Below are positions 17,005-27,002 of a stretch of 64,000 nucleotides of DNA, piece after piece. The notes beneath the pieces were generated by a model. That model worked only from the letters and a program-made list of their open reading frames with translations, ran no database searches and was not told where the DNA came from. Where the stretch lies: contig CAZEAC010000018.1 in NCBI GenBank assembly GCA_964510065.1, positions 1-64,000 on the forward strand. The letters are read 5' to 3'. The position numbers and the translations under genes were made by a program. How positions within the stretch are numbered: the stretch's first letter is position 1; every line of letters begins with the position of its first letter. This DNA comes from CAZEAC01 sp964510065 (GTDB lineage: Bacteria; Bdellovibrionota_C; UBA2361; CAIXSY01).

Positions 17005-18249
17005 ATGCGCAACTGGATCTCGACTGTAACTTTCTGTGCACTGGTAACGATCTGCCTTTTCCCGACTGAGGTTCGCGCAGAAAAGAAACGCAAAATCCGC
17101 ATCCATTTTTTTGGTGTAAGTTACTGGAGCGGCGACGATTCAAACGAGAACCATAAATTCTTCTCAGGCGCCTCCAAAGCCTCATACGATGCGGTGTGGG
17201 ACGCGACTACCTCGGCCGACCAATTCCCTACCGGCTTTCCTAAGGTCGTAGTGCAGAGGGCTTCGGGAAAAGTTCAACAGCGCTCACGCGGCGGCACCGA
17301 TGATTGCGATGCGGAACTTACCTATAGCACTGAGCCCGGCCTTCAGCCCGGAGCAAGTATCTATTTTCGAGACAACAAAACAGTAGCGATTCAAATTCCA
17401 GCACCGCACGCGGCGAAGATGATTCGAAAAGATGGCGTCGCGCTCTGTAGCGGGCCAGCGTTCCCGGTCTATACCCAAGGAGATGGCGTGACAACGACTC
17501 CCGGCGTCTATTATGAGAATCTTCCTCCCGAGCCCGGTTCTACCACCCTGGTTGATCGGGCGGGGACCGCCGCGCTCGAGATCGATATCCGCAGACCGGA
17601 GTCGAGTGTTTACTTTTCATATTCGCAGACGGCAATGTTTTCGGGCGAAAGTTACAAAGGTGTCTGGTTTGGAGTTGTTACCGTTGAGGAAAATCCTCCG
17701 TCACAGCTTCCCGGCGCTCCGGATCTCGAAAAAATGACCGGCTACATTCCACCACGAGAGTACGAGGCTCCTCCCGAGCCACCACCCGGCCCAATTATCC
17801 AGCTTCCCGGCGGCTTTAGCCGCTGGATACGCGACCCGATTATCAAGGATCTGGCGGGAGCTCTCAACGCTCTTCAAACAATCTGGAATTCACTCACCGG
17901 CTCCCGTTCGCCGCGTGCGCGCACCGCGCAGGGTCAGCCCGATTTCACTTACGATAAAACCACTCGCACGTTAACTATTACCTCAACGGGAACGCCTCCC
18001 GGACCAGGGTCACTCGATCTCGCAATGGCCATTGGCAAAGGCAAGCCGGTATACGCCGGTACGCTCAGCTTTTCGAGCAGTGCCACGCACACCTATTCAC
18101 TCGTATTGCCAAGTGCTGTAGATAAAGCTTTGGCGAAAGGTAAAGCCTTTGAACTCAAACTTTCAGCGATAGTGACGCCGATTCTCAATCGCCCGGGCAA
18201 GCCGGTAACGAATAAAGTTCGCATCAAAGCGAGAAGTGCACGCCGTTGA
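17005..18249 (+). CDS. Secreted protein of unknown function, 414 aa
   Basis: A clear signal peptide (residues 1-25, ending VRAEKK) is followed by a largely beta-patterned protein with a proline-rich linker near residues 245-275 (PPREYEAPPEPPPGP). The C-terminal part (FTYDKTTRTLTITSTG and the SYSLVLPSAV-like strand) looks like an immunoglobulin-like or carbohydrate-binding beta sandwich, without a recognisable motif. Two cysteines in the N-terminal half could pair. It is monocistronic by its spacing. Export to the periplasm or medium is well supported; function is not. Confidence 0.75.
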   Translation: MRNWISTVTFCALVTICLFPTEVRAEKKRKIRIHFFGVSYWSGDDSNENHKFFSGASKASYDAVWDATTSADQFPTGFPKVVVQRASGKVQQRSRGGTDDCDAELTYSTEPGLQPGASIYFRDNKTVAIQIPAPHAAKMIRKDGVALCSGPAFPVYTQGDGVTTTPGVYYENLPPEPGSTTLVDRAGTAALEIDIRRPESSVYFSYSQTAMFSGESYKGVWFGVVTVEENPPSQLPGAPDLEKMTGYIPPREYEAPPEPPPGPIIQLPGGFSRWIRDPIIKDLAGALNALQTIWNSLTGSRSPRARTAQGQPDFTYDKTTRTLTITSTGTPPGPGSLDLAMAIGKGKPVYAGTLSFSSSATHTYSLVLPSAVDKALAKGKAFELKLSAIVTPILNRPGKPVTNKVRIKARSARR

Positions 18250-18454
18250 AGATTTAGTGGCTCCCGACGAGATGGCAGATAACATTGAACACAGCCGAGC
18301 ACTCAAGCAGCGAAAGACTCGTCTCGGGGATTTGAGCTTCTTGTTTCAACGCATAAAAAGTCACCGTGGTGTCTTACGGAGCTTCGAGCTGAACGCCTCG
18401 AATTAGCTCGCGGCGTTAAAAGCGTGAGCGCAGCCCCCAATTAGATCCAGGCTC

Positions 18455-20452
18455 CTAGGGACTTACTTGTAAATTCGCGGGCGCAGCGGGCGCTGCGCTC
18501 GCAGGAAGCGATCTGTAGCAGGCACTTGCTTCAAAACTCTTGATCGCGGGAGTAAGTGAATACAGCGGATCCACAGCGCTTTTCTCGAAGCAAAGTCGCG
18601 CCGGAATCTTGTTCGCACGACCATCGCTTTCGGGGATGTTACCAGCGGTAACATCGGGACCAATTGGTGGCCAAGGCGGCGTGCCCCACGGGGTGTTCCA
18701 CCACGTAACACGATCTGTCTCACTTAGAAAAAAAGTGTTGGGAATTGTTTGTGTCGAAGGAACCGCGACCGCAGGCATAAAAGCTTTCGCTCCCCCAGGC
18801 GAAACTTCACTTGAAAGATATCGAGCCGCACGATGCACGGTATCGTAATTTCCCCATCGCACCATGGTGGTATAGGCAAGCGGATCGTACGCAACAACGC
18901 CAGCCGTAGTGCCGGTGTTAGCGTAACCGACGATAAAAATAGCTTTATTCGGATCACCGGTGCCGATCGGAGTATTGCATGGTGGAGGAGAGGCACAATC
19001 TTCGTAATGATCCTGGTAGCCGAGCGTACCGATGACATTACCAATCCAATTGGTACCGCGACGATACGCTGTCGGCTGCGCGGCGGTGGTATCGCTTGAT
19101 TTTCCGGGCTCCCACCCAGAGTAGTAATTGCGCACATCGGTAAGATAAGGGGCACTCCCGTGAAGATTATCGGCGAGATGCCCATTAAAATCGTTGCCCT
19201 CGGCGAGGACGTAATTATCGGGCCCGTGATTTTGGTAGCTGTGTTGCATCCAACTCGCCGAACTGCTTGTTGAGTCGACCGAGTAGTTATATGCAAACAC
19301 GGTCCCTGAGTGAGTCGAGGTCGCAAAAGCGCCTGCCATGCGTTGGGTAATGTTGTTGATCACAAGAAGATCGCTTGATTGCAGCGGAACTATCGCGTAA
19401 TTGACGACGCTCCCCGTGCTCGTACCGTAGAGATAATTGTCTCGGAATTCGCATCTGCTAGTCTGCACGGCGTAAAGATGTTCGGATTGTGTCGACGCGC
19501 CGATCGTGCGAATTCCTTTCACCCATGACCCATACGCAGCATAAAGTGTCACGCTTGCATTCATACTCCCGCCGCGCGTGTCCACGGTTAGAGCTTCGAG
19601 ACCATTCATATACGAGAGCGTCGAGAGATTGCCGTAGTACCAAACCTGGGGCGAAGCTTCAGCCCGCCAGTTAGTCATGTAAAGGCCGGGCGAAATCGTA
19701 AGCGTATTTCCGCTTTTCGCCTTCACCTTTACCACTTGCATCTGGATTCGATCGCCAAGTTCGCTGGAATTACAGGTTGTCGTGCACGGGCCGCGACCCC
19801 ACGCTGCCCAATCCCCGGTATCAGGATCGTCATTGCTCGTCTGCCATGTTCCGCAGAGTCTCGCCGAACCAGCTTTGCACGAAGTGACGACTGCGCCGCC
19901 GTTATCAGTGACATCCTGCATCTGGTCGAGGACAATTATTTGCTCTTCGGAAATATTGTCGGCATTTGCAACCGTTATCTTAGTTTCCCCTCGTCCATAT
20001 CCTCCGGTCCAGTTGGTATGTCCGACACCATTGTAGGCGAAGTAACGGGCGTTGCAGTTAGCGATCGCAATGGCAGCGCTGCCTTGCCCACACCCGATTC
20101 CGCTCCCGGTGAAAATAAGTTTTGTCGCCATCGCACCGGCGCCTCGGAGCGTTACGTTTTGCGCTCCGGTAAAATCGATTGCACTGGAAAGATTATAGGT
20201 GCCGGCGCTAAGAAACACGACTCCACCGCCTAAATTAGAACAGGCGATTATCTCGGCGTTAATCTGCGCGGCGGATACTCCGGCATTGAGTGTTTTACAA
20301 TTGTTCGTTCTATGCGGGATGCCGTCGGGCACTCCGGCATTTTTCCCCCAGTCAATAGTGCGTGATGCCTGGTCGAGAACGCTTCTGATATCTTGCGCAT
20401 GTCCGATACAGGTCAGGCAAGATAGGATGACGGTGGCTAGCATCTTCGACAT
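18455..20452 (-). CDS. Secreted pectate-lyase-like beta-helix protein
   Basis: The product (665 aa from the chosen ATG) has a signal peptide (MSKMLATVILSCLTCIGHA). It then opens with the typical start of pectate-lyase superfamily proteins, DWGKNAGVPDGIPHRT, followed by GGGVVFLSAGTYNL and NVTLRGAG. Repeated short strands with Asn/Gly ladders indicate a right-handed parallel beta helix. Such proteins bind or cleave polysaccharides; no catalytic residues are evident. The protein stops just after PAAPANLQVSP, which resembles the first strand of a fibronectin-III domain, so the C-terminal module may have been lost. The frame continues upstream to 20509, but the signal peptide fixes the start. Confidence 0.8.
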   Translation of the reverse strand: MSKMLATVILSCLTCIGHAQDIRSVLDQASRTIDWGKNAGVPDGIPHRTNNCKTLNAGVSAAQINAEIIACSNLGGGVVFLSAGTYNLSSAIDFTGAQNVTLRGAGAMATKLIFTGSGIGCGQGSAAIAIANCNARYFAYNGVGHTNWTGGYGRGETKITVANADNISEEQIIVLDQMQDVTDNGGAVVTSCKAGSARLCGTWQTSNDDPDTGDWAAWGRGPCTTTCNSSELGDRIQMQVVKVKAKSGNTLTISPGLYMTNWRAEASPQVWYYGNLSTLSYMNGLEALTVDTRGGSMNASVTLYAAYGSWVKGIRTIGASTQSEHLYAVQTSRCEFRDNYLYGTSTGSVVNYAIVPLQSSDLLVINNITQRMAGAFATSTHSGTVFAYNYSVDSTSSSASWMQHSYQNHGPDNYVLAEGNDFNGHLADNLHGSAPYLTDVRNYYSGWEPGKSSDTTAAQPTAYRRGTNWIGNVIGTLGYQDHYEDCASPPPCNTPIGTGDPNKAIFIVGYANTGTTAGVVAYDPLAYTTMVRWGNYDTVHRAARYLSSEVSPGGAKAFMPAVAVPSTQTIPNTFFLSETDRVTWWNTPWGTPPWPPIGPDVTAGNIPESDGRANKIPARLCFEKSAVDPLYSLTPAIKSFEASACYRSLPASAAPAAPANLQVSP

Positions 20453-20672
20453 GGAGTAATTCCCTAGGTTTCGCAATTCTACGGCGCTAGCTTTCGCCGT
20501 GAGATTCATGCCTTAAGCCGATTTCAGTCTACTTGGTTCGACTTGGCAAAACAAGGATCTACCCTGAACAGGAATACCTCGGAAGCTTCTCCCTCTCTCA
20601 TTATTCCCCGACTCAATCCCAAATCTCGTCGCGCGCGGTCTCCGAGAAAATAGATGGGAGAAATAAATGAGG

Positions 20673-20975
20673 CTAGAAGCTAAGCTGCATCACTCTAAGC
20701 ATTACGTTAGTACCTTTTTTTTCACGCTCTTCCGGGCGGGTGTGCTCAAGCACAACAGCGGCGTCGCCTTGAATTCTGTCAGCAAGGTTGTAAATAATCT
20801 TTGAAGACTCACTTTCCTCAGTACGAAGCTCGTTAACGCGGACAAGAAAAACAGACTGAGCATTGCTTCTCGCGTTTACGGCCTTTTGATCTCTATCGAG
20901 TTTTCTGGACTCTGCTATACCAGAAGTTGCAGCCATGCCGATCAATAGTAGTACCGCGCAAATGATTCGACTCAT
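20673..20975 (-). CDS. Small exported protein, 100 aa
   Basis: The start at 20975 has GGAGAG six bases upstream. A signal peptide (MSRIICAVLLLIGMAATSGIAES) precedes a short charged domain with VFLVRVNELRTEESES and RIQGDAAVVLEHTRPEE. I recognise no family. It stands alone, with gaps of more than 200 bp on both sides. The mature part of about 77 residues suggests a small periplasmic protein. Confidence 0.62.
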   Translation of the reverse strand: MSRIICAVLLLIGMAATSGIAESRKLDRDQKAVNARSNAQSVFLVRVNELRTEESESSKIIYNLADRIQGDAAVVLEHTRPEEREKKGTNVMLRVMQLSF

Positions 20976-21224
20976 AATTAACTCTCCGCTGTTGCTCGCG
21001 TCCCGGATCATATCGAACATCCAGCGGCGAACTTTACATACACGATCGTTAATTTTACCTGAGCGGTCGATAAGAGTAGATTTCTGATCTTTTCGGATTT
21101 TGTGATCGAAACTCCTCGCAGCAGAACAACGAGGAGCTCGTATGCTACAATCAGAGAATTTCGTAGCGTCAATAACTGAGTAAAATCAGCTTCCCGCTAG
21201 GGATTTCAAGGCCAAGGGGGCGCG

Positions 21225-21776
21225 CTATTTTACCGGAGGCCGTGGCATCGCCGATTTTCCCGCAGCAGCCAGCATTTCTATATTCACCTTCATGCCATTG
21301 CCTAGGACCATGTCACCAGGACGCTGATCGGCGGCACAAGCGCCTAGCCATTTCGCGGAAATAGTCGTTGTCGCTTGATTAATCCCCATGAGCGGCGGCG
21401 TGTATGTAACCTCGCTCTTTCCAGTATAAGCACTTTCAAAATCACCTTGGACCGTTCCCCGCGAAACCATCTTGACTCCCATCATCTGACATTCAGAGTC
21501 AGTGATATAGGTATCACCCTGCCTTTTTATCTCCATCTTGCTACACTGCGCACCCATTTGCGACGCCATACCGTTTCCCATCTGCATCATTTTTTCGTCA
21601 GTCTTGGCATCGATGCACTGCTTGATTGTTTGCGGCGGCGTTCCCGAACGTGAGCTCTGCACCGTGATTTCCCACTGACCAGCCTTGCGAGTCGGGAAGC
21701 TGTCAGCGTACCCAGAAACAGCAGCCAATGGGAGTATTTGCATCGTAGCAAGCAAAGCAATGGCGATCTTTTTCAT
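21225..21776 (-). CDS. DUF3617-family periplasmic protein
   Basis: The 183-residue protein starts with a signal peptide and then shows the DUF3617 pattern. PTRKAGQWEITVQ leads the domain, TIKQCIDA follows with a cysteine, and several further conserved cysteines and methionines follow (GAQCSKMEIKR, SECQMMGVKM). The function of the family is unknown. It lies upstream of nothing obvious in operon terms; the cNMP-binding gene ends 48 bp further up on the same strand, so the two may be cotranscribed. Confidence 0.75.
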   Translation of the reverse strand: MKKIAIALLATMQILPLAAVSGYADSFPTRKAGQWEITVQSSRSGTPPQTIKQCIDAKTDEKMMQMGNGMASQMGAQCSKMEIKRQGDTYITDSECQMMGVKMVSRGTVQGDFESAYTGKSEVTYTPPLMGINQATTTISAKWLGACAADQRPGDMVLGNGMKVNIEMLAAAGKSAMPRPPVK

Positions 21777-21824
21777 ATAAAGCTCCTGGTACCAAAAGTG
21801 CTACTCAATAAAAGAATAGCGCGG

Positions 21825-22661
21825 CTACCCCTGCTTCACAAGCTTCTCAATTCGCGACAGCCGCTCAAGCACGTTCTCATTTATTATCTCGAGCTTCTGA
21901 TGCAACTCGGCAACCTCTAATTCAGCTTTAAGATTGACCTCATATTCGATATCGCCGCGGATCCGGTCTTTTGCCGACTGCACATTTTGCGCAAGCAACA
22001 CGAAGATACTCAAAAAAATCGCCTCGAGTGACACCGCCATCGTCAACAGCCCAAACGGGAAGGGATCAAACGGATCGACGCCGGGTACCCAATCCAGATT
22101 CATGATAATCCAGAGGAAGAAAAAGATGGCATTTATAAAAAGGAAGCTCATCGTGCCGCTATATTCCGCGATAAAGTTGGCGAGCTTCTGATCCCATCGC
22201 AGCGCGAGTCCGATCTGTTCGTTCGCGTTTCGTGCCGCACGGCGGCGCAATATCGTATCAGCATTGCGCAAGCGAGCAGCCAATACTTCCATCATGAGAT
22301 ATCCAAGGTCAGGATGAGCGACAAGAAATTCTCGCACTACTGCGCGCTTAATCGCGAGCACTTCGACGCTCGAGACCGCGCGCGCGGTCGCAGTTCGCGC
22401 GCCATGGTCGAGCACAGCGAGCTCGCCAAAGACCTCACCCTTCTTAAGCACATCGAATACTATCTCCTCACCGAGCGTATCACGCACCGAGATCTCGACC
22501 TCGCCACTATCGACAACAAAAAGAGAGTCTCCCGGATCTCCCATTGAAAAGATTGTCTGTCCAGGCGAGAATCGTAGGATCTCTGCCTTGCTGACAAGCG
22601 CGTTCCATTCGCTAAGTGGCAAGCAGGAGAAAAGAGATTGGCTCGAAGGCTTTCCGATCAT
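21825..22661 (-). CDS. Cyclic-nucleotide-binding and DUF1003 membrane protein
   Basis: Residues 1-125 form a cyclic-nucleotide-binding-like domain (FSPGQTIFSMGDPGDSLFVVDSGEVEI, then GEVFGELAVLDHGARTATARA), including the phosphate-binding-cassette-like stretch. This is joined to a DUF1003 region with two membrane segments (about residues 168-187 and 205-225) and a C-terminal coiled coil. The architecture suggests a membrane protein responding to cAMP/cGMP or another ligand. There is no DNA-binding helix-turn-helix. The ATG shares its A with the TAA stop of the ferredoxin reductase gene (TAATG), so translation is coupled. Confidence 0.85.
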   Translation of the reverse strand: MIGKPSSQSLFSCLPLSEWNALVSKAEILRFSPGQTIFSMGDPGDSLFVVDSGEVEISVRDTLGEEIVFDVLKKGEVFGELAVLDHGARTATARAVSSVEVLAIKRAVVREFLVAHPDLGYLMMEVLAARLRNADTILRRRAARNANEQIGLALRWDQKLANFIAEYSGTMSFLFINAIFFFLWIIMNLDWVPGVDPFDPFPFGLLTMAVSLEAIFLSIFVLLAQNVQSAKDRIRGDIEYEVNLKAELEVAELHQKLEIINENVLERLSRIEKLVKQG

Positions 22662-23500
22662 TAGATTCGTTGCTCGGTTGAAGCGCTGGCAAGCGGCTCA
22701 GATGCCGCTCGTGCCGACTTAGTATCCTGATTCCAATAACGCTCGATGTGCAAGTTTCCGTGTCTCCCCGCGCCGTGCGTGGCGAAGCCACCTCGGTGCA
22801 GGAGCTCCTCAGTCTGGTCAATCATGCTCGGGTTTCCACAGAGAAAAACGTGATCGCGCGCCGGATCTAGCCGAACGACCTCAGAGCTAAAAAGTCTCTG
22901 GACGTGGCCTTTTTCACCGCACCATGCGTCACCGCCACGACTTACTACCGGGATATAGGAGAGTGGGCGATTTTCACAGAGCGACTCAATCTCATCGCGA
23001 TACGCCAAATCTTCTGCAAAGCGCACCCCATGGAGAAGCTGCACGCGACGGCCGGATGTCCAGGTGGACGCCGTCCGAATCATAGACATAAAGGGCGCAA
23101 TTCCAGTGCCGGTCGCAACAAGCACCAGATTCGCTTCTTCCGGAACTCCCGCGAGGGTAAAATTTCCAGTTATTTTATTCCCGGTATATACCCGGTCGTC
23201 CGGTTTAAGTAGGGTAAGTCGCGGAGTCAACTCGCCATCGGGCACGACCGCAATGCAGAACTCTAGGAGGTCTCGACAATCAGGACTTGAAGCGATTGAA
23301 TAAGCCCGCTGAATGAGCGGCCTCGCGCTCTCGGGTTTTCTCTGCTGCGGAAAATCATCAGGACGAGGAAATGATTTGGGCAGGCCAAGCATGGCGAACT
23401 GCCCAGGTCGAAAGTTGCGCACCGTCTCATCCGGCTTCACTGTTGCAACGAAAAGATTTTCTGCGAGAGTTTTACGACTTACAAACGTTGCGTTTAACAT
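22661..23500 (-). CDS. fpr: Ferredoxin/flavodoxin-NADP reductase
   Basis: The 279-residue flavoprotein has the FAD-binding RAYSIASSP motif, the NADP-binding glycine-rich LVATGTGIAPFMSM, a HGVRFAEDLAYRDEIE segment, and VFLCGNPSMIDQTEELL followed by an aromatic-containing C-terminal region. It transfers electrons between NADPH and ferredoxin or flavodoxin. The last 25 or so residues beyond IERYW form a tail rich in Ala/Ser that is unusual for Fpr, where the terminal aromatic normally stacks on the flavin. It is cotranscribed with the cNMP-binding protein gene. Confidence 0.87.
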   Translation of the reverse strand: MLNATFVSRKTLAENLFVATVKPDETVRNFRPGQFAMLGLPKSFPRPDDFPQQRKPESARPLIQRAYSIASSPDCRDLLEFCIAVVPDGELTPRLTLLKPDDRVYTGNKITGNFTLAGVPEEANLVLVATGTGIAPFMSMIRTASTWTSGRRVQLLHGVRFAEDLAYRDEIESLCENRPLSYIPVVSRGGDAWCGEKGHVQRLFSSEVVRLDPARDHVFLCGNPSMIDQTEELLHRGGFATHGAGRHGNLHIERYWNQDTKSARAASEPLASASTEQRI

Positions 23501-23616
23501 TGACTACTCCTAAAGAACAAAGGCCTGGAAATCTAGCAGATCTTGGGATACATTGAAATGCTCTCGAAAACCGTTCAAATTATCTTGAGTGGCTGAAATT
23601 ACAACGGGGAAATACG

Positions 23617-24510
23617 GTGGAGATTTACGGCGCAATCGAAGCTGGCGGCACTAAGTTTAACTGCGCAATTGGCAGCTCTGCCGCGAATCTTTCGCCGGTT
23701 GAGCGCATCGCAACAACAACTCCCGAGGAAACGATTCGCGCCTGCCTCAACTTCTTCAAAGACAAAAGCCGCGAGCATAAAATTCGTGCGATTGGAATCG
23801 CCAGCTTCGGCCCGCTTGACCTTAATCCGCAGTCAAGAAACTTTGGCAATATTACTACAACGCCAAAACCGGGATGGACCTGCACTCCGCTTCGGCGCGC
23901 AATTGCCGAGGGCCTTGCCCTTCCAGTAGCGATAGACACGGATGTGAATGGCGCTGCGCTTGCCGAACAGCGCTGGGGGGCGTGCCAAGGCCTTGATCAG
24001 GTACTCTACCTTACTGTCGGCACGGGAATCGGCGGCGGCGCGCTGGTCGCTTGCAAACCGCTCCACGGCCTGATCCATCCTGAAATGGGGCACATTAAGC
24101 CCTGCCGCCATCCGAAAGACTCATTTGCGGGAGTCTGCAGCTACCATGGAGACTGCCTTGAAGGGCTTGCAAGTGGGCCAGCACTCGCTGCACGATGGCG
24201 GGCCGATCCACAGCAGTTTCCCGACGATCACCCCGCCTGGGAGATCGAGGCTTTTTATTTAGCCCAAGCTGTTTCAACCTACGCCTGTGTTCTCTCGCCA
24301 CAAAGGATTGTCATCGGCGGTGGGGTTATGCACCGGACGTGTCTTTACGAAAAAGTGCGCGCACATGCCAAGCAGATCCTGAATGGCTATATAGATTCGA
24401 TGCAGCTTAAAGATATGATTGATAGCTATATCGTAGCCCCTCAGCTTGGAGACAATGCTGGAGTACTTGGTGCGATTGCGCTTGCCCAGAGCGTCTCGAC
24501 GCCAAACTAA
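23617..24510 (+). CDS. ROK-family sugar kinase (fructokinase-like)
   Basis: The 297-residue protein from a GTG start contains the N-terminal phosphate-binding AIEAGGTKFNCAIG, the catalytic-aspartate region IDTDVNGAALAEQRWG, and GTGIGGG. It also has the zinc-binding HPEMGHIKP(C) motif with CSYHGDCLEGLASGPAL, which defines the ROK fructokinase subgroup. The likely reaction is ATP-dependent phosphorylation of fructose or mannose at C6. It is divergent from fpr and convergent with the glycosyltransferase gene at 24551. Confidence 0.88.
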   Translation: MEIYGAIEAGGTKFNCAIGSSAANLSPVERIATTTPEETIRACLNFFKDKSREHKIRAIGIASFGPLDLNPQSRNFGNITTTPKPGWTCTPLRRAIAEGLALPVAIDTDVNGAALAEQRWGACQGLDQVLYLTVGTGIGGGALVACKPLHGLIHPEMGHIKPCRHPKDSFAGVCSYHGDCLEGLASGPALAARWRADPQQFPDDHPAWEIEAFYLAQAVSTYACVLSPQRIVIGGGVMHRTCLYEKVRAHAKQILNGYIDSMQLKDMIDSYIVAPQLGDNAGVLGAIALAQSVSTPN

Positions 24511-24546
24511 ACAAACGAACAAACAAACACAAAACAAACAAACACA
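24507..24546. repeat. AAAC-type simple repeat between convergent genes
   Basis: The 40 bp between the stop codons of the ROK kinase and the glycosyltransferase consist mostly of AAAC units with a few interruptions. This is a short tetranucleotide microsatellite. Confidence 0.85.
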
Positions 24547-24550
24547 GCGA

Positions 24551-25855
24551 CTACCGAGACCAGCCAAGCTCGTTAAAAATAGGTGCATACAGCTGCTGCC
24601 AGGTAGCGTGCACTTCAGCCACAGCTCCAACTTCAGAGCAAGGAAGCAAGGTTGGAGCTTCCGCCACTAACGCACGCCTTCCCGAATCTTGCATAATTTC
24701 CCAACGCCGCATGACATCGCCAAGATACGAGGCGTTCGCGGTAAAAACTTTTGCAAGCTCCGCCGCAACTACTTCTCGACGATGAAGTCCAGCAGCGTAT
24801 TCATGCACCGACCGCGCTGAGAAATCGACCTGCCCCGACATAAGCGCATCCAGAATTAGGCCTATTTGCCGCGCCTCGCTCGCACCGGGTTCAATCTTGA
24901 AAGCTACAGTATCCGGCATGTAATCGGCGCATGCAAAGTCAGTAACAAGCGATGGAATACCGCGCGCCAGTGTTATCGGTAAATAGGGGCCGGGCTGCCC
25001 GTACACACTAAACAGGGTATGCAATGCAACATCACAGCGTGAAACAACCTCGGCCCAACGTGAAGGACTTCGCGAACGTAATAATTCGAAATTGGTTATC
25101 TCAAACTCGCGAAGCAACTCACGCGCCTGCGATTCCTCGTCATCGGCGACCAACCATACAAGTCTCAGGCCATGAGCGCGCTCTGCCAAAGCTTGGAAAG
25201 CTTTGTGCGCGCGATGTTCTATGCGTGGAGTTCCGCAGTAGCCGAGCACTCGAACCTCACCGCCAGGTCGTATGCTATTGGCATTAATATTTACTGGAAA
25301 AGGAAGAAACGAGGCCCGGCTTTTGTCGGAAATCGTGCATTCAATAAGGCTTCGATATTCGGCAAGGTGGCGCTCATGCGAAAAAAGAGCCAGGGCCGCA
25401 AGGCCGGCCTCACGAAAAGCATGCGGCCCACGTTTCTTATACTCTAAGCGCCTTGAGGGCCACGGACACCCCTGATCGTGAAACTTTTGAACCATCTTCG
25501 ACCAAGAACTATTTAGAATCGGCTCAGGTCCATCGTCAGTAAGTAGGAAGTCATGAAAAAGCACTATACCGGGATAGAGCCCCAGGTGCATGCGACTAAA
25601 ATAGGAAGACTTAAGATCTTCCAGTTGATAAAAAAACAGATCAAATGGCGCTTCGCGATGACGACGCAACGCGGTAAGGTAGTGATGCGTGGTAAAATCC
25701 AGGTAACTGCCGGTCTGACTGTGAAACAGTTCGATTTCGAATTGCTCACGAAGAAGCGGCAGCAGCTCGTCGGAGACATATGCCGAAACCGAAGCGCCCG
25801 GCGACGAATCAAGATTCAGAGACGAAAACCATGCGACTCTCAGTTTAGTGTGCAT
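24551..25855 (-). CDS. Glycosyltransferase-like protein, 434 aa
   Basis: The N-terminus LRVAWFSSLNLDSSPGASVSAY is typical of the first Rossmann domain of GT-B glycosyltransferases. A second Rossmann domain begins around EVRVLGYCGTPRIEHR, with LRLVWLVADDEE and a C-terminal YLPITLARGIPSLVTD resembling the donor-binding region of GT4 enzymes. The canonical ExxGxxxxE motif is degenerate. The start is uncertain: ATG at 25855 is chosen, while a GTG at 25891 would lengthen the overlap with the preceding gene. It belongs to the three-gene cluster with a GT4 enzyme and a coiled-coil methyltransferase, probably for surface polysaccharide. Confidence 0.75.
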   Translation of the reverse strand: MHTKLRVAWFSSLNLDSSPGASVSAYVSDELLPLLREQFEIELFHSQTGSYLDFTTHHYLTALRRHREAPFDLFFYQLEDLKSSYFSRMHLGLYPGIVLFHDFLLTDDGPEPILNSSWSKMVQKFHDQGCPWPSRRLEYKKRGPHAFREAGLAALALFSHERHLAEYRSLIECTISDKSRASFLPFPVNINANSIRPGGEVRVLGYCGTPRIEHRAHKAFQALAERAHGLRLVWLVADDEESQARELLREFEITNFELLRSRSPSRWAEVVSRCDVALHTLFSVYGQPGPYLPITLARGIPSLVTDFACADYMPDTVAFKIEPGASEARQIGLILDALMSGQVDFSARSVHEYAAGLHRREVVAAELAKVFTANASYLGDVMRRWEIMQDSGRRALVAEAPTLLPCSEVGAVAEVHATWQQLYAPIFNELGWSR

Positions 25856-26966
25856 GCTGCTGCTCGCAAACGTCGGGAGAAGCGACATCACTCGCGGGAC
25901 GACTAAGCGGTGAAAGTAGGCTATCTATCACCCTATCCCACCCCTGCGCGGCAAGCCCATTACGATCAATGTACTCACGGCCGGCCTGACCGAGCCGCGC
26001 AGCGAATGCTCGATCTTCAATTAGCGAATTTACCGCGCGACTAAGTGCATCAGTCGTCGGCTCGGAAATTAAACCATTCTCGTTATGACTAATAAACTCA
26101 AGTACCCCGCCGCTATCGTGCGCGGTTACCACCGGCTTTCCCGACGCCATCGCCTCGAGTGTGACGTAACCGTAGTCCTCGTTAAACGGCGCATAATACA
26201 CCGCAAAGGCTTTGGCGTAGAGATCGAGCAGCGCTGCGTCATCGACTCGTCCCAAAAACTCAACTCTATCGGCTATGTGATGTTTCGCGATCTCATTTTG
26301 ATAGTATTGCATTACGCCAGGCTCATCAGGTGTTCCCACTATCTTAAGCTTCATCGGTGCATGAACTGTGGGCATCGCCTTCAACATCAGATCAACTCTT
26401 TTAATCGCACAGAGCCGGCCAACAGACAGAATATAGTTTTCAGCAGGAGCGCTATAATAACGCCCAGCGAGAGGAAGCGGCGGATATAACGCTTCGCCCT
26501 GTATGCGATTATACGCCTCCAGCCGCGCGACAACATTCTTTGAGATTCCAGAAATATATGCGCATTCCTCAATTGCAACCTTATCGCCCGCAATGAGCAT
26601 TTGTCGCAGAGCTTCGTCACGTGGATCGTCCGAAATATCAGAAAATCGAGTTCCGTAGAGGTCATAAATTGCCCGATGCTGATGCACTAGCCAGAGACTT
26701 TTCCGCGGATGGCGCACATAATAGCTCGGAAATTTTGTTGGAATTACCAAGTCAATCTTTTGGCCGTTAATCTCCTGTAGATTGAGCGCGCGCCACATTG
26801 CCGCCTGGTTAAGAATGCTCTCCTTCGGCAACACTGAAAGCGGCAACTCGATCAGATCAACTAGATGACCGCGCTTTTGCAGCTCACGGCGTAGCGTTTC
26901 GACAAGTACGTCTTGACCACCACGGGTGAAAGGAATTTTAACACCGAGAATTAAAATTACTGCCAT
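25845..26966 (-). CDS. GT4-family glycosyltransferase
   Basis: A 373-residue GT-B glycosyltransferase. The N-terminal domain carries the glycine-rich FTRGGQDVLVETL. The C-terminal domain has ILSVGRLCAIKRVDLMLKAM, VEFLGRVDDAALLDLY and the GT4 signature EDYGYVTLEAMASGKPVV with the paired glutamates. Donor and acceptor are unknown. It follows the coiled-coil methyltransferase gene by 36 bp and overlaps the next glycosyltransferase gene, so the three likely act in one glycan pathway. Confidence 0.9.
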   Translation of the reverse strand: MAVILILGVKIPFTRGGQDVLVETLRRELQKRGHLVDLIELPLSVLPKESILNQAAMWRALNLQEINGQKIDLVIPTKFPSYYVRHPRKSLWLVHQHRAIYDLYGTRFSDISDDPRDEALRQMLIAGDKVAIEECAYISGISKNVVARLEAYNRIQGEALYPPLPLAGRYYSAPAENYILSVGRLCAIKRVDLMLKAMPTVHAPMKLKIVGTPDEPGVMQYYQNEIAKHHIADRVEFLGRVDDAALLDLYAKAFAVYYAPFNEDYGYVTLEAMASGKPVVTAHDSGGVLEFISHNENGLISEPTTDALSRAVNSLIEDRAFAARLGQAGREYIDRNGLAAQGWDRVIDSLLSPLSRPASDVASPDVCEQQHAH

Positions 26967-27002
26967 AAAAATCTACCAAGAACCGTACCTACCGAATGCA
27001 GG